Part shown: piece after piece, positions 40,317 through 49,363 of the stretch
Layout of the letters: the number at the start of each line of letters is the position of its first letter
How positions within the stretch are numbered: position 1 is the stretch's first letter
NCBI RefSeq assembly: GCF_900105215.1
Contig: NZ_FOIP01000001.1
Span: 2,378,001 to 2,442,000, forward strand
Origin: Lacrimispora sphenoides
Lineage (GTDB): Bacteria; Bacillota; Clostridia; Lachnospirales; Lachnospiraceae
DNA length: 64,000 nt
Reading direction: 5' to 3'
Translations under genes and position numbers: made by a program
The notes under the pieces: generated by a model
The model's database searches: none
What the model was told of the DNA's origin: nothing
Seen by the model: the letters and a program-made list of their open reading frames with translations, nothing else

Positions 40317-41456
40317 ATGAAGCGACTAAAAGTAATGACAATTTTAGGAACAAGGCCTGAAATAATAAGGCTTTCCGAAGTTATAAAAAAATGCGATTTA
40401 TATTTTGAACATATATTGGTTCACACTGGACAAAATTATGATTATACGTTAAACCAAGTATTTTTTGAAGAATTAGGATTACGTAAACCTGATTACTATT
40501 TAAATGCCGCTGGAAAGAATCTAGGTGAAACAATTGGAAACATCATATCGAAAAGTTATGATTTAATGATTGAGCATAGTCCGGATGCACTTCTTATATT
40601 AGGTGATACTAATTCTGCTCTGTCTTCAATCTCCGCTAAGAGGTTAAAAATTCCCATTTTTCATATGGAGGCAGGCAACCGCTGTTTTGATGAAAATCTA
40701 CCTGAAGAAACAAACCGTAGGATTGTTGATCATATTTCAGATGTAAATATGTGTTATTCGGAGCACGCAAGAAGGTATCTAAATTCGGAAGGAACAGCAA
40801 AAGAACGAACCTTTGTGATCGGTTCACCTATGACCGAAGTGCTTGTAAAAAATTGGGATAATATTCTGAACAATAATATTTTGCAGAAATTGGGATTAAA
40901 AGAGGACGGGTATATATTATTATCGGCACACAGGGAGGAAAACATAGATTCAACAGAACATTTTTACTCCTTAATGAATGCAATAAATGAGATGGCTGAA
41001 TACTATGCTCTCCCTGTTATATATAGTATGCATCCTAGAAGCAGGAAATTTATCCAGGAACGATCTTTCCAGTTTAGCAAATTCGTGACCCCCATGGAGC
41101 CATTTGGTTTCTTTTCTTATAATTGCCTTCAGATGAACGCAAAATGCGTTGTATCTGATAGTGGTACGCTTCCAGAGGAAAGTTCTTTTTTTAGTGCGAA
41201 AGGATATCCGTTTGCTTCAGTATGTATCCGCACTTCAACGGAGCGGCCGGAGGCTATAGAGACAGGAAATTTTATCTTGGGTAGTATTACTGCCGAATCC
41301 ATTATACAATCTGTGGATATGGCAATTCAAATGAAGCAGCATAATCAAAAGCCTTCACTTGTTTGTGATTATGCAGATGAAAATGTAAGTACAAAGGTAG
41401 TCAGGCTTATACAGAGTTATGTTTCTGTTATTAATGAGATGGTCTGGAGGAAGTAG
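40317..41456 (+). CDS. capG: UDP-N-acetylglucosamine 2-epimerase family (CapG-like), UDP-L-FucNAc pathway step 3
   Basis: A 379-residue GT-B-fold 2-epimerase. Motifs: MTILGTRPEIIRLSEV, HTGQNYDYTLNQVFFEEL, LLILGDTNSALSSI, FHMEAGNRCFDENLPEETNRRIVDH and VVSDSGTLPEESSFF. In the FucNAc pathway CapG/FnlC/WbjD epimerises C2 to give UDP-N-acetyl-L-fucosamine. The in-frame extension from 40266 lies within capF and is ignored; ATG 40317 follows GAGGAAG. Gene order capE-capF-capG is that of Staphylococcus aureus cap5/8 and of O-antigen clusters, and fits a FucNAc-containing glycan. Confidence 0.9.
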   Translation: MKRLKVMTILGTRPEIIRLSEVIKKCDLYFEHILVHTGQNYDYTLNQVFFEELGLRKPDYYLNAAGKNLGETIGNIISKSYDLMIEHSPDALLILGDTNSALSSISAKRLKIPIFHMEAGNRCFDENLPEETNRRIVDHISDVNMCYSEHARRYLNSEGTAKERTFVIGSPMTEVLVKNWDNILNNNILQKLGLKEDGYILLSAHREENIDSTEHFYSLMNAINEMAEYYALPVIYSMHPRSRKFIQERSFQFSKFVTPMEPFGFFSYNCLQMNAKCVVSDSGTLPEESSFFSAKGYPFASVCIRTSTERPEAIETGNFILGSITAESIIQSVDMAIQMKQHNQKPSLVCDYADENVSTKVVRLIQSYVSVINEMVWRK

Positions 41457-41477
41457 AAGAAAGAGGAATAATGCCAG

Positions 41478-42884
41478 ATGTTGAAAATTTTAATTTGGGG
41501 AACTGGAGTATATGCACAGAAATATGTGTTGGGATACCATAAACAGATGCAGTATTTCTCCGAAATACAATGCTTTATTGATAATGATGAGAAAAAGCAA
41601 GAAAGCTCTTTTTATGGTTATAGGGTGATTTCGTATAACCAGTCAATTCAATATGAATATGACTATATTGTTATCATGAACTCTTATGAAAAAGAGATAA
41701 GGCAACAAATATTAAAGAATACTGGAAGTGATGAGAAGGTTCTTTCACATAATGATTACTTTCGATTATTTATTGAAACAGGATATTGGAATAATACAAG
41801 GGTACTATTTATGGGCGACAGAATGAATTATGATTTGGTTAAATATAGAGCCCTGCATACCTTTTTAGAAATCAACTATTCAGAGGATATTGATGGCATT
41901 GAGAAATACAATTTTGATGTGATTTTTATTTGCCCACCTAGGCTATTAAGCAAAGAAGCTACTGAAAGCTATGAGCGTAGCATAAGGAAAAAGATTTACT
42001 ATGCTGCTCATATAAGGCGAGAAGCAGTATTTGGAGTAGAGGAGTGGATGAATTATTTTTTATGTGACAGAAGAATAAAAGGAGAAAATATTAATAGTGA
42101 TAGTGCATTTTTAATTATTGGGGCTTTAGATCCGACACTAGGATTTGGAAATATAATAAAGATTGTATTGTCATCAATTACTTATGCCAAGAAGCATGAT
42201 ATGATTCCAGTGGTAGATATGCAAAACACGGAAAGCCAATATTTGAAAGAAGAGCTGTTGGGTAAGCATAATGCGTGGGAGGACTTTTTTGAATCTGTAA
42301 GTGAATATAAGTTAGAAGATGCTTATTGTAGTAAAAACATAATATTAACTGGCATTTATGGACATATGGAGTGCGATATGAATTATAAGGATATAGCACT
42401 GAAGGCTCATGTGAAAAATCATATTGATAATATATATACAAGTTTATTTCCCAAATCCAGTAAGGTGCTGGGAGTTATTTATCGTGGAACGGATTATAAC
42501 GTGGCTGCTGGTCACACATTGCCAATGGCAATCGATGCTTATATAAAATATATAGAGAGATATTTGAAAAAGATAGGATATGAATATATTTTTCTTGCAA
42601 CGGAAGTAGAAGAGGCGGCGGTAGAATTTAAAAATTATTTTGCGGATAAAGTTTTCTTTACTAATCAGAAAAGATATTCAAAGAATGAAAGACGATGGTT
42701 ATATTCAGTACAATTTGAAAGAGAAAATGATACATATTTAAGAGGAATAGAATATTTAACTGTTTTAGAACTTCTTTCAAGTTGCGATTCTCTTATAGGC
42801 AGCAATACAGGAGGATTACGTGCAGCTATTGTAATGAATGATAATAATTATGAACATGTTGAAATTATTCCTCCAACCACTTAA
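41478..42884 (+). CDS. Rossmann-type domain fused to a NodZ/GT11-like fucosyltransferase-type domain
   Basis: A 468-residue protein. N-terminus: recurring domain (LKILIWGTGVYAQKYVLGYH, IQCFIDNDEKKQESSF, GYRVISYNQS). C-terminal half: GVIYRGTDYNVAAGHTLP, YIFLATEVEEAAVEFKNYF and LLSSCDSLIGSNTGGLRAAI, which follow the pattern H/YxRGTD ... TD/TE ... S/GN of fucosyltransferases of the NodZ/O-fucosyltransferase superfamily. The neighbours just upstream make UDP-L-FucNAc, an L-sugar whose transfer by a fucosyltransferase-fold enzyme would be sensible. Domain assignment is by motif resemblance, so treat as a good guess. Confidence 0.7.
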   Translation: MLKILIWGTGVYAQKYVLGYHKQMQYFSEIQCFIDNDEKKQESSFYGYRVISYNQSIQYEYDYIVIMNSYEKEIRQQILKNTGSDEKVLSHNDYFRLFIETGYWNNTRVLFMGDRMNYDLVKYRALHTFLEINYSEDIDGIEKYNFDVIFICPPRLLSKEATESYERSIRKKIYYAAHIRREAVFGVEEWMNYFLCDRRIKGENINSDSAFLIIGALDPTLGFGNIIKIVLSSITYAKKHDMIPVVDMQNTESQYLKEELLGKHNAWEDFFESVSEYKLEDAYCSKNIILTGIYGHMECDMNYKDIALKAHVKNHIDNIYTSLFPKSSKVLGVIYRGTDYNVAAGHTLPMAIDAYIKYIERYLKKIGYEYIFLATEVEEAAVEFKNYFADKVFFTNQKRYSKNERRWLYSVQFERENDTYLRGIEYLTVLELLSSCDSLIGSNTGGLRAAIVMNDNNYEHVEIIPPTT

Positions 42885-42940
42885 AATGTTTTGGTTCTAT
42901 GGAAGGAATCTTGTATGGCGAGGAAAAGGAGTAAGAAATT

Positions 42941-44236
42941 ATGGAAGACATTAAAATCGCAGTCTGCATTCCTACCTATAATCGCAGCCAAATAATGAAG
43001 GAATTTTTAGAAAGATGTTCAGTGGATTATGCGAATTTTGGCATTGATATTTACATTTATGACTCAAGCACTAATGATGAAACTGAAAATATGGTTATGT
43101 TATGGAAGGAACGATTGAATGGTTTGTTCTATATTCGTGTCCCATCATGTTTACACGCTAATATTAAAGTTTTTAAAATTTTTCAACAACAGGGTTTGAA
43201 AATTGCATATGATTTTATCTGGATTTGTGGAGATTCATTGAGATTTAGTGAAAAAGCACTTACCTCTGTTTTACATAATGTATCACTTGAATACGATATG
43301 ATCGAAGTCAATGCAAACGATGTAGGGAAACTTGGAACAAGGGTGTATGACAATCATAATGATTATTTCAGAGATTGTGCATGGCATCTTACCCTTTTTG
43401 GAGCAGTTATTCTTAATGTTAAGACTATGTTAAGTGAAGTGGATTGGAACGATTATGAGTTGAATTATAGTTCAAAGGAGCTTATTAATTTTTCGCATGT
43501 GAGCTTTTACTTTAATAAATTAGCTACAAAGGAATGCTTTAAAGCACTACATTTAAGTTTGAATCCTTCTTTTTATTCAATATCACCGCTTAAAGAAAAG
43601 TCTGGCTGGCATGAAGAAATGTTTTATGTAATGTGTCATGGGTGGGTTCAGACGATAAAAGCCCTTCCGAGTTGCTATAAAGATAAAAAAGAAGCTATGG
43701 TTAACCATGGAAAATATACTATATTCAAAACTTTAAATTTATTAAAATTAAGGGAAGATGGATATTTTAATATGGGTATATATAAGCAGTATCGATGCGT
43801 TTGGAAAGAAGTTTGTGATATACCTATTATAAAGCTGAATATGATCGCCTTAATGCCTGTTTTCATGAGTAGACATGTGATAAATGCTTTGAGATATTTT
43901 AGGACTTTCAAAGAAAGAAAATATTTGAAAAGATTCTTAAGAAGGTATCCTAAAATCATTATATTTGGAGCAGGTAAGAAAGCTTTAAGGTATGGAAAAC
44001 ATTTTAATGAGGAAAACATACCATACATTGGTTATTGTATAACGGAGTCAAGTGGCAATGACATTAAGCTTTTGGGACATCCTGTTTATAGGCTGGCAGA
44101 TATAGAAAAATCTCTAAATAATGTTGGTATTGTGTTGGCATTAAATCCTGTTAATGCGGAAGAAGTCATTGAAATACTTCAAGCAAGAGGACTGAAAGAT
44201 AATGTGTTTTATAATGATAACTTATACAGTGTATGA
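42941..44236 (+). CDS. GT-A-like glycosyltransferase with C-terminal Rossmann-type domain
   Basis: A 431-residue protein. The start resembles family 2 transferases (IKIAVCIPTYNRSQIMKEFLE-like; here IAVCIPTYNRSQ, YIYDSSTNDETENMVM, FIWICGDSLRF as a possible DxD-equivalent), but the third motif lacks a clear DxD, so the catalytic metal site may be altered. The last 100 residues repeat the island's small domain (KIIIFGAGKKALRYGKHF, IPYIGYCITESSG, GHPVYRLADIE). Here the domain is at the C-terminus rather than the N-terminus. ATG 42941 has AGGAGTAAG upstream. Confidence 0.72.
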   Translation: MEDIKIAVCIPTYNRSQIMKEFLERCSVDYANFGIDIYIYDSSTNDETENMVMLWKERLNGLFYIRVPSCLHANIKVFKIFQQQGLKIAYDFIWICGDSLRFSEKALTSVLHNVSLEYDMIEVNANDVGKLGTRVYDNHNDYFRDCAWHLTLFGAVILNVKTMLSEVDWNDYELNYSSKELINFSHVSFYFNKLATKECFKALHLSLNPSFYSISPLKEKSGWHEEMFYVMCHGWVQTIKALPSCYKDKKEAMVNHGKYTIFKTLNLLKLREDGYFNMGIYKQYRCVWKEVCDIPIIKLNMIALMPVFMSRHVINALRYFRTFKERKYLKRFLRRYPKIIIFGAGKKALRYGKHFNEENIPYIGYCITESSGNDIKLLGHPVYRLADIEKSLNNVGIVLALNPVNAEEVIEILQARGLKDNVFYNDNLYSV

Positions 44237-44549
44237 ATAAACGTATGTTTCAGTTAATGATTTAAAAGACATGTATGAGATATCACACTACGGTTATGCC
44301 TTTGTTAGATTTTTAAAATCCATGGGAAGGTATAGTAACTATTATTGGTTTAAACCAACAAAATATGGAAGAAATCCAACTTGTTGTATAAAACAGAGCT
44401 AATGGAAAAATACATTTTAAGAATATATTTTACCGATTATACTGGAAGACTGGAAAAGTTAGATAGTACAATGTGAGTATGCATAGGGTGAATATATTTT
44501 AAAATATCTAGTAAATAGGTATAGAAATGCAAAAGGGGAGTAGAGAATT
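44237..44549 (+). other. 313-bp intergenic stretch, possible gene remnant
   Basis: I see no supported gene. A 44-codon frame starts at ATG 44272 (YEISHYGYAFVRFLKSMGRY) without a convincing ribosome site; it may be the relic of a longer gene. AT content is high. The next gene has its ribosome site AGGGGAG at 44533. Confidence 0.3.
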
Positions 44550-47093
44550 ATGCGTACATTTATTAAAAAGCAGCTCATGGACCTGCTGGATTCTATGGAG
44601 CAATTACAAAGTTCGATATCTAAAATGACGAACAGAGAACAAGCAATTCAGATGCTTGCAGATTGTCAAGATGCCGCTGTTGCGATAGGTGAAGCTTTGG
44701 AAAGGGATTCATCAGATCATGAGCTAATTGTCTCTCTTCTTGAAGAATACTGTGAGGAAGCCTTTTATGTATCAGAATTGCAGGAAGAAACCATTTGCAA
44801 TAAGAAAACATTGATATTAGATAATCTCACAGATAAGATCAAGGTCTTTCTGGCGGAAATTCCTTCCACTTACCATGTAGTTTTTATGCCTTATAAGGCT
44901 TCTATGTGGGATAGCATGGAGAGCATCTGGCAAGTTTGTAGAGAGGATGATCGATGCGAATGTTATGTGATGCCTATACCATATTTCGAGTTTGATTCAC
45001 AAACTAACAGATGGATATATCACTATGATGGGGATCAATTTTCAGAGGAAATTCCAATTGTCCATTACCAAGACTATTCCTTGGAGCAGATCTGTCCTGA
45101 TGTAGCCTATGTTCATAATCCATATGATGACTGTAATTTGGTCACAAGGGTAGATTCAAAGTTTTATTCTGGGGAATTGAAACGGTATGTCAGAAAACTA
45201 GTATATGTACCTTATTATATTACTAGTGGACTTGTTCCTAAAGAGCATTTGGCATTTCCTGTCTACCGACATATGGACTACATGGTAGTGCAGTCAGAAT
45301 ATGGCAAACATTCTTGTTCGGGAATGTATTATTATGATAAAATCTTACCTTTTGGATCTCCTAAGCTGGACCGAGTGATTAGGCTCTGTAGGGAAGCTAT
45401 ACTTATTCCAGATGCGTGGAAGCCTCTGTTGAATGGAAAAAAGATATTGATGCTGAATACTAGTATTGGTTGCTTTTTGCATGAAGGACGCATTTATCTG
45501 CAAAAAATCAAGAGGATTTTTGAAGTAATAAGCGGCCAGAGTAAGGTGGCGCTTATATGGAGACCACATCCTCTACTGGCTGCAACGATCAGATCTATGA
45601 GGCCTCACTTGCTGGATGAGTATAATAGTGTAAAAGGGTATTTTATCGAAAATAAGATTGGCGTACTGGATGAAACATCGGATATCTCAAGGGCAGTCGC
45701 CGTATCCGATGCCTACATAGGCGAGGAAGGTACATCGGTAATCTATTTATTTGGAGTGGCAGGGAAACCGATTTTTATATTGAATAATCACATAACAGAT
45801 GCTTCTACGGATACAGAGAAAAGAAAAGTCCATATTACGGATATGGTAAGGCAGGAAGATAAGATTTGGCTTACGACTAACTGTTATAACGCCCTTTTCT
45901 ATATGGAAACCGATATAAAGCCGGTGCACTATGTAGGGCGTGTGAAAAAACAGCCTAAATGGTATGGTGCATATCCTTTTCTTGCAAAATCGGGAAATCG
46001 CCTTTTTCTTTCACCCAATGTTGCCGGGCGTCCTGCAGTATATGATATAGATTCTCAAGAGATAAAGTTAATTGGGGAAGTGGATATGGAGGAGAGTGCA
46101 TTCAGAGGTCGAATTATACCCTATGGCAATCGGATATTTTATCTGCCTTACGTAGATGATCATATCGCAGAGCTTAACATAGAAACGGGTGAATGGAACT
46201 ATTATACGAAATGTATACAAGAACTTTGGGAGGATGTGGGACAAGAAGAAGCTGTTAAGCAGGGAGTGATTTGGGGCTATGCAATAAGTGGCAAAGATAT
46301 GTGGCTTACCGCTACCTATACTAATCGCATCTTGCGTTTTAATATGGAGGATGGAACGTATACACTTTGTTCTATAGAAAGCGGAAAAGGTGGTTACTCA
46401 GGAATTGTAGCGGAGGAACGTTACTTATGGCTAACTGAAGTGAATTGCGGCAATATTGTTAGATGGGACAGGCGTTCAGGGAAAATCAAGACGTTCCCCA
46501 TGCCGGAGGGCTTCCGGTCTTGGTCACGCACTTCACCGAACAGGAATCTGGCTCACATATCACTGATAGATATGGAGAAATGGCTGGTGACTGTACCTGG
46601 GTTTTCAAACTGCATGGTGAAACTGGACAAGAAAACAGGAAAGTCAACTCTGTTGATAGAAGATTTCTGGAAGAAGGCGGAGGAAAAGGCTAATGGCTAT
46701 AATCCTGAGTTTTTCTTATCTTGCGAATTTGGTACAAAGGTAGATCGTGATGTAATCATAGTCCAGAGAAATTATGATGATGCCACAGCATTGATTCATG
46801 TGGAGGATGAAACATATGAGATGCACTATCCTACCCTTGATGAAAAGGACTTCGCAAATCTGATAGAAGGTGAGGATGGTTTTGAAAAGATGGATAAAAA
46901 GTATGGATTTTTCCGAAGAGAAAGCAAGGTATTCTCATTTGATGGATTTGTTGAGGATTTAATTAATAATAGATTAGAGGAAATCAGAGGAAGGCAGATG
47001 GAGGAGTTATCCACTTTGGCCGCCAATCTTGATGGAACCTGTGGAGCCAAAGTACATGAATATATGATGAATGTCCTGGAAAATAAAGAATAA
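44550..47093 (+). CDS. TagF-like (CDP-glycerol glycerophosphotransferase) domain fused to a beta-propeller, large island protein
   Basis: An 847-residue protein. Residues 1-100: coiled-coil-like helices. About 110-400: GT-B-like domain with HVVFMPYKASMWDSMESIW, DVAYVHNPYDD, ILPFGSPKLDR, ILMLNTSIGCFL, ALIWRPHPLL and the nucleotide-site-like YIGEEGTSVIYLFG, which matches the CDP-glycerol glycerophosphotransferase family (RPHPLL, DxxxSSxxxxx equivalents, though the last motif is degenerate). From about 440 the chain is built of repeating beta-strand units ending in W and D (NRLFLSPNVAGRPAVYDID, GNRIFYLPYVDDHIAELNIE, DMWLTATYTNRILRFNME), a beta-propeller of the SMP-30/Kelch kind. The combination is new to me. 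Confidence 0.72.
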   Translation: MRTFIKKQLMDLLDSMEQLQSSISKMTNREQAIQMLADCQDAAVAIGEALERDSSDHELIVSLLEEYCEEAFYVSELQEETICNKKTLILDNLTDKIKVFLAEIPSTYHVVFMPYKASMWDSMESIWQVCREDDRCECYVMPIPYFEFDSQTNRWIYHYDGDQFSEEIPIVHYQDYSLEQICPDVAYVHNPYDDCNLVTRVDSKFYSGELKRYVRKLVYVPYYITSGLVPKEHLAFPVYRHMDYMVVQSEYGKHSCSGMYYYDKILPFGSPKLDRVIRLCREAILIPDAWKPLLNGKKILMLNTSIGCFLHEGRIYLQKIKRIFEVISGQSKVALIWRPHPLLAATIRSMRPHLLDEYNSVKGYFIENKIGVLDETSDISRAVAVSDAYIGEEGTSVIYLFGVAGKPIFILNNHITDASTDTEKRKVHITDMVRQEDKIWLTTNCYNALFYMETDIKPVHYVGRVKKQPKWYGAYPFLAKSGNRLFLSPNVAGRPAVYDIDSQEIKLIGEVDMEESAFRGRIIPYGNRIFYLPYVDDHIAELNIETGEWNYYTKCIQELWEDVGQEEAVKQGVIWGYAISGKDMWLTATYTNRILRFNMEDGTYTLCSIESGKGGYSGIVAEERYLWLTEVNCGNIVRWDRRSGKIKTFPMPEGFRSWSRTSPNRNLAHISLIDMEKWLVTVPGFSNCMVKLDKKTGKSTLLIEDFWKKAEEKANGYNPEFFLSCEFGTKVDRDVIIVQRNYDDATALIHVEDETYEMHYPTLDEKDFANLIEGEDGFEKMDKKYGFFRRESKVFSFDGFVEDLINNRLEEIRGRQMEELSTLAANLDGTCGAKVHEYMMNVLENKE

Positions 47094-47117
47094 TCAGTAA
47101 ATTTTATGGAGGCAGCT

Positions 47118-49355
47118 ATGGAGGTAGATAAAATAATTTGGGATATGCCCAAAGGATTGCTAAACTGGTATGATTTTCGTATGGAAGGAGAGGTTCTTTG
47201 TATTGAGGATAGGGAGAGTAGTATCAAAGAGCTTTTGCTAGAAAAATGTAAGAAGGTCATCTGCGTAGATAGGACTGCCGCTTTAAATAAAGAATTTTTA
47301 ACCCAATATAGGGAAGCTTTTGATTATATTGTCGCAATTGGTATGGCAGAGCGTCTTACCAATCCGGTTCAGGCTTTTTCCGCATGGAGAGGTTTGCTGA
47401 AAAGTAAAGGAAGGCTGTTACTTGGCATGGATAACCGTTTGGGATTACGCTATTTTTGTGGTGATAGAGACCCCTTTACTAATAGGAGCTTTGATGGAAT
47501 TGAGAATTACCGAACCCTGTTTAAAGGTGATAGTAATAATCTTACAGGACGAAATTATTCCAAGGAAGAAATATGCAGTATATTGGATTCATCTGGGTGG
47601 TCGAATAGGAAATTTTATTCGGTCTTGCCAAACTTAGATCTGCCTCAGCTGGTTTATTCAGAAGACTATCTTCCTGTGGAAGAATTAGATATCAGGCTTT
47701 TTCCCATGTATCGTTACCCTGATTCTGTATTCCTTGAAGAGGAGTATCTATATAAGAGTATCACTAAGAATGGAATGTTTCATATGATGGCTAATTCTTT
47801 TTTAATTGAATGCTCGAAAGACAATACATTTGAAAATGTGGATCATGTGACTGTTTCCATGGATCGGGGCAGGGAGAATGCCATGGCAACGATTATCAGG
47901 GATAATCATACGGTAGAAAAGCGGGCATTGTATGAGGAAGGAAAACATAAGCTACGAGAAATCAAAGAGAATGAAATGGATTTGAGGAATCATGGGCTGA
48001 ATGTCTTGGTAGGAGAATGCCATCATAATTCCTATCATATGCCTTATGTAGAAAGTGAAACAGCAGTATCCTACCTACGCAGGTTGGCGAGAGAAAATTT
48101 GGAGTTGTTTAAAGAAGAAATAGAAAAGTTTCGAGAGTTCATCTTGCAGTCTTCAGAGCATGTAGAGACAGAAGATTCTAAGAAAGAGCTGGGGATTCTA
48201 TTACGAAGAGGATATATGGATCTGCTTCCCCTTAATTGTTTTTATAATAACGGGAAATATGTTTTTTATGATCAAGAATTCTATGAAGAAAATTATCCGG
48301 CCAATGTCATTATTCTCAGAATGATTGAAACAATTTATACTGGTGATTTGGAGATAGAGTCAATAATTCCGAGAAAATATTTTTTAAAGAAGTATGGCCT
48401 AGAAGAGAAAATGGCATTATGGTATCGTATGTCCTGGGAGTTCATGACAAAACTGAGAAATCAAAGAGAATTAAGAAGCTTTAATGAAAAATTCCAAAGA
48501 AATAAGGATGTTGTACATACCAACAGACAGAGAATTAATTATTCTGCCCCAGAGTATCAAAAGGTTTTTGTAGATATATTCCGAAATGCAGAAAAGAAGA
48601 AGCTGATTCTATTTGGTTCAGGAAATTTTACAAAGAGCTTTCTTGCACAATTTAAAAACCAGTATGAAATTTATGCTATCGTTGATAATGACCAATCCAA
48701 GTGGGGAAGCAGACTGGAAGGTATTGAGATACAGTCGCCTCATATTATTGAGGAAATACCAAAAGAGGAAAGCAGAATTATTATATGCATTAAGAATTAT
48801 GTTGCCATTGTGCATCAGCTGCAGCAAATGGGGGTGTCGGATTATTGTATCTATGATACGAATTCAGAAATTCCTAGAAAACAGGAAGTGATGCCGGTTA
48901 CTGTAAAAGATATGGATTCATTGCCCAAAAAGTATCATACCGGATATATTGCTGGAGTATTCGATTTATTTCATATAGGGCATCTGAATATGTTCAAAAG
49001 GGCAAAAGAGCAGTGTGAATATTTGATTGTAGGAGTAGTGACGGATGAAGGTGTCAGGAATTATAAAAAAGCGGATCCGTATATCCCATTTCATGAAAGA
49101 ATAGAGTTAGTCCGCTCCTGTAAATATGTTGATAAAGCAGTTGAGATACCGATTCACTATAGCGGAACCAGAAATGCGTATAAAATGTATCACTTCGACT
49201 GCCAGTTCTCCGGAAGCGATTATATAGATAATCCGGACTGGTTAGGAGAGAAAACCTTTTTGGAAAAGCAGGGAGCTGACCTGGTATTTTTTCCATATAC
49301 GGAAGAAACAAGCTCTACAAAAATAAAAAAATTGATAGAAAAATCATTGTTGTAA
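47118..49355 (+). CDS. Multidomain protein: methyltransferase-like, kinase-like, Rossmann-type and TagD-like cytidylyltransferase
   Basis: About 745 residues. Order: (1) a SAM methyltransferase-like N-terminus (VLCIEDRESSIKELLLEK, FDYIVAIGMAERLTNPVQ, KGRLLLGMDNRLGLRYFCG); (2) a helical/phosphotransferase-looking middle with MDLLPLNCFYNNGKYVFYDQEF, the D-x-x-x-N ... DQE pattern of kinase-like folds; (3) the recurring domain (KKLILFGSGNFTKSFLAQF, IYAIVDNDQSKWGS); (4) a C-terminal cytidylyltransferase with YIAGVFDLFHIGHLNMFKRAK, LIVGVVTDEG, SGSDYIDNPDWLGE and SSTKIKKL. ATG 47118 is preferred to 47106 because GGAGG at 47109 gives proper spacing only to 47118. It looks like an assembly line in one chain: activation with CTP plus modification. 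Confidence 0.75.
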   Translation: MEVDKIIWDMPKGLLNWYDFRMEGEVLCIEDRESSIKELLLEKCKKVICVDRTAALNKEFLTQYREAFDYIVAIGMAERLTNPVQAFSAWRGLLKSKGRLLLGMDNRLGLRYFCGDRDPFTNRSFDGIENYRTLFKGDSNNLTGRNYSKEEICSILDSSGWSNRKFYSVLPNLDLPQLVYSEDYLPVEELDIRLFPMYRYPDSVFLEEEYLYKSITKNGMFHMMANSFLIECSKDNTFENVDHVTVSMDRGRENAMATIIRDNHTVEKRALYEEGKHKLREIKENEMDLRNHGLNVLVGECHHNSYHMPYVESETAVSYLRRLARENLELFKEEIEKFREFILQSSEHVETEDSKKELGILLRRGYMDLLPLNCFYNNGKYVFYDQEFYEENYPANVIILRMIETIYTGDLEIESIIPRKYFLKKYGLEEKMALWYRMSWEFMTKLRNQRELRSFNEKFQRNKDVVHTNRQRINYSAPEYQKVFVDIFRNAEKKKLILFGSGNFTKSFLAQFKNQYEIYAIVDNDQSKWGSRLEGIEIQSPHIIEEIPKEESRIIICIKNYVAIVHQLQQMGVSDYCIYDTNSEIPRKQEVMPVTVKDMDSLPKKYHTGYIAGVFDLFHIGHLNMFKRAKEQCEYLIVGVVTDEGVRNYKKADPYIPFHERIELVRSCKYVDKAVEIPIHYSGTRNAYKMYHFDCQFSGSDYIDNPDWLGEKTFLEKQGADLVFFPYTEETSSTKIKKLIEKSLL

Positions 49356-49363
49356 ATTTAATT

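Noticed and set aside
46463-46693. Short + strand frame inside the TagF-propeller gene
   Set aside because: Overlaps a well-supported frame on the same strand and has no domain or ribosome site.
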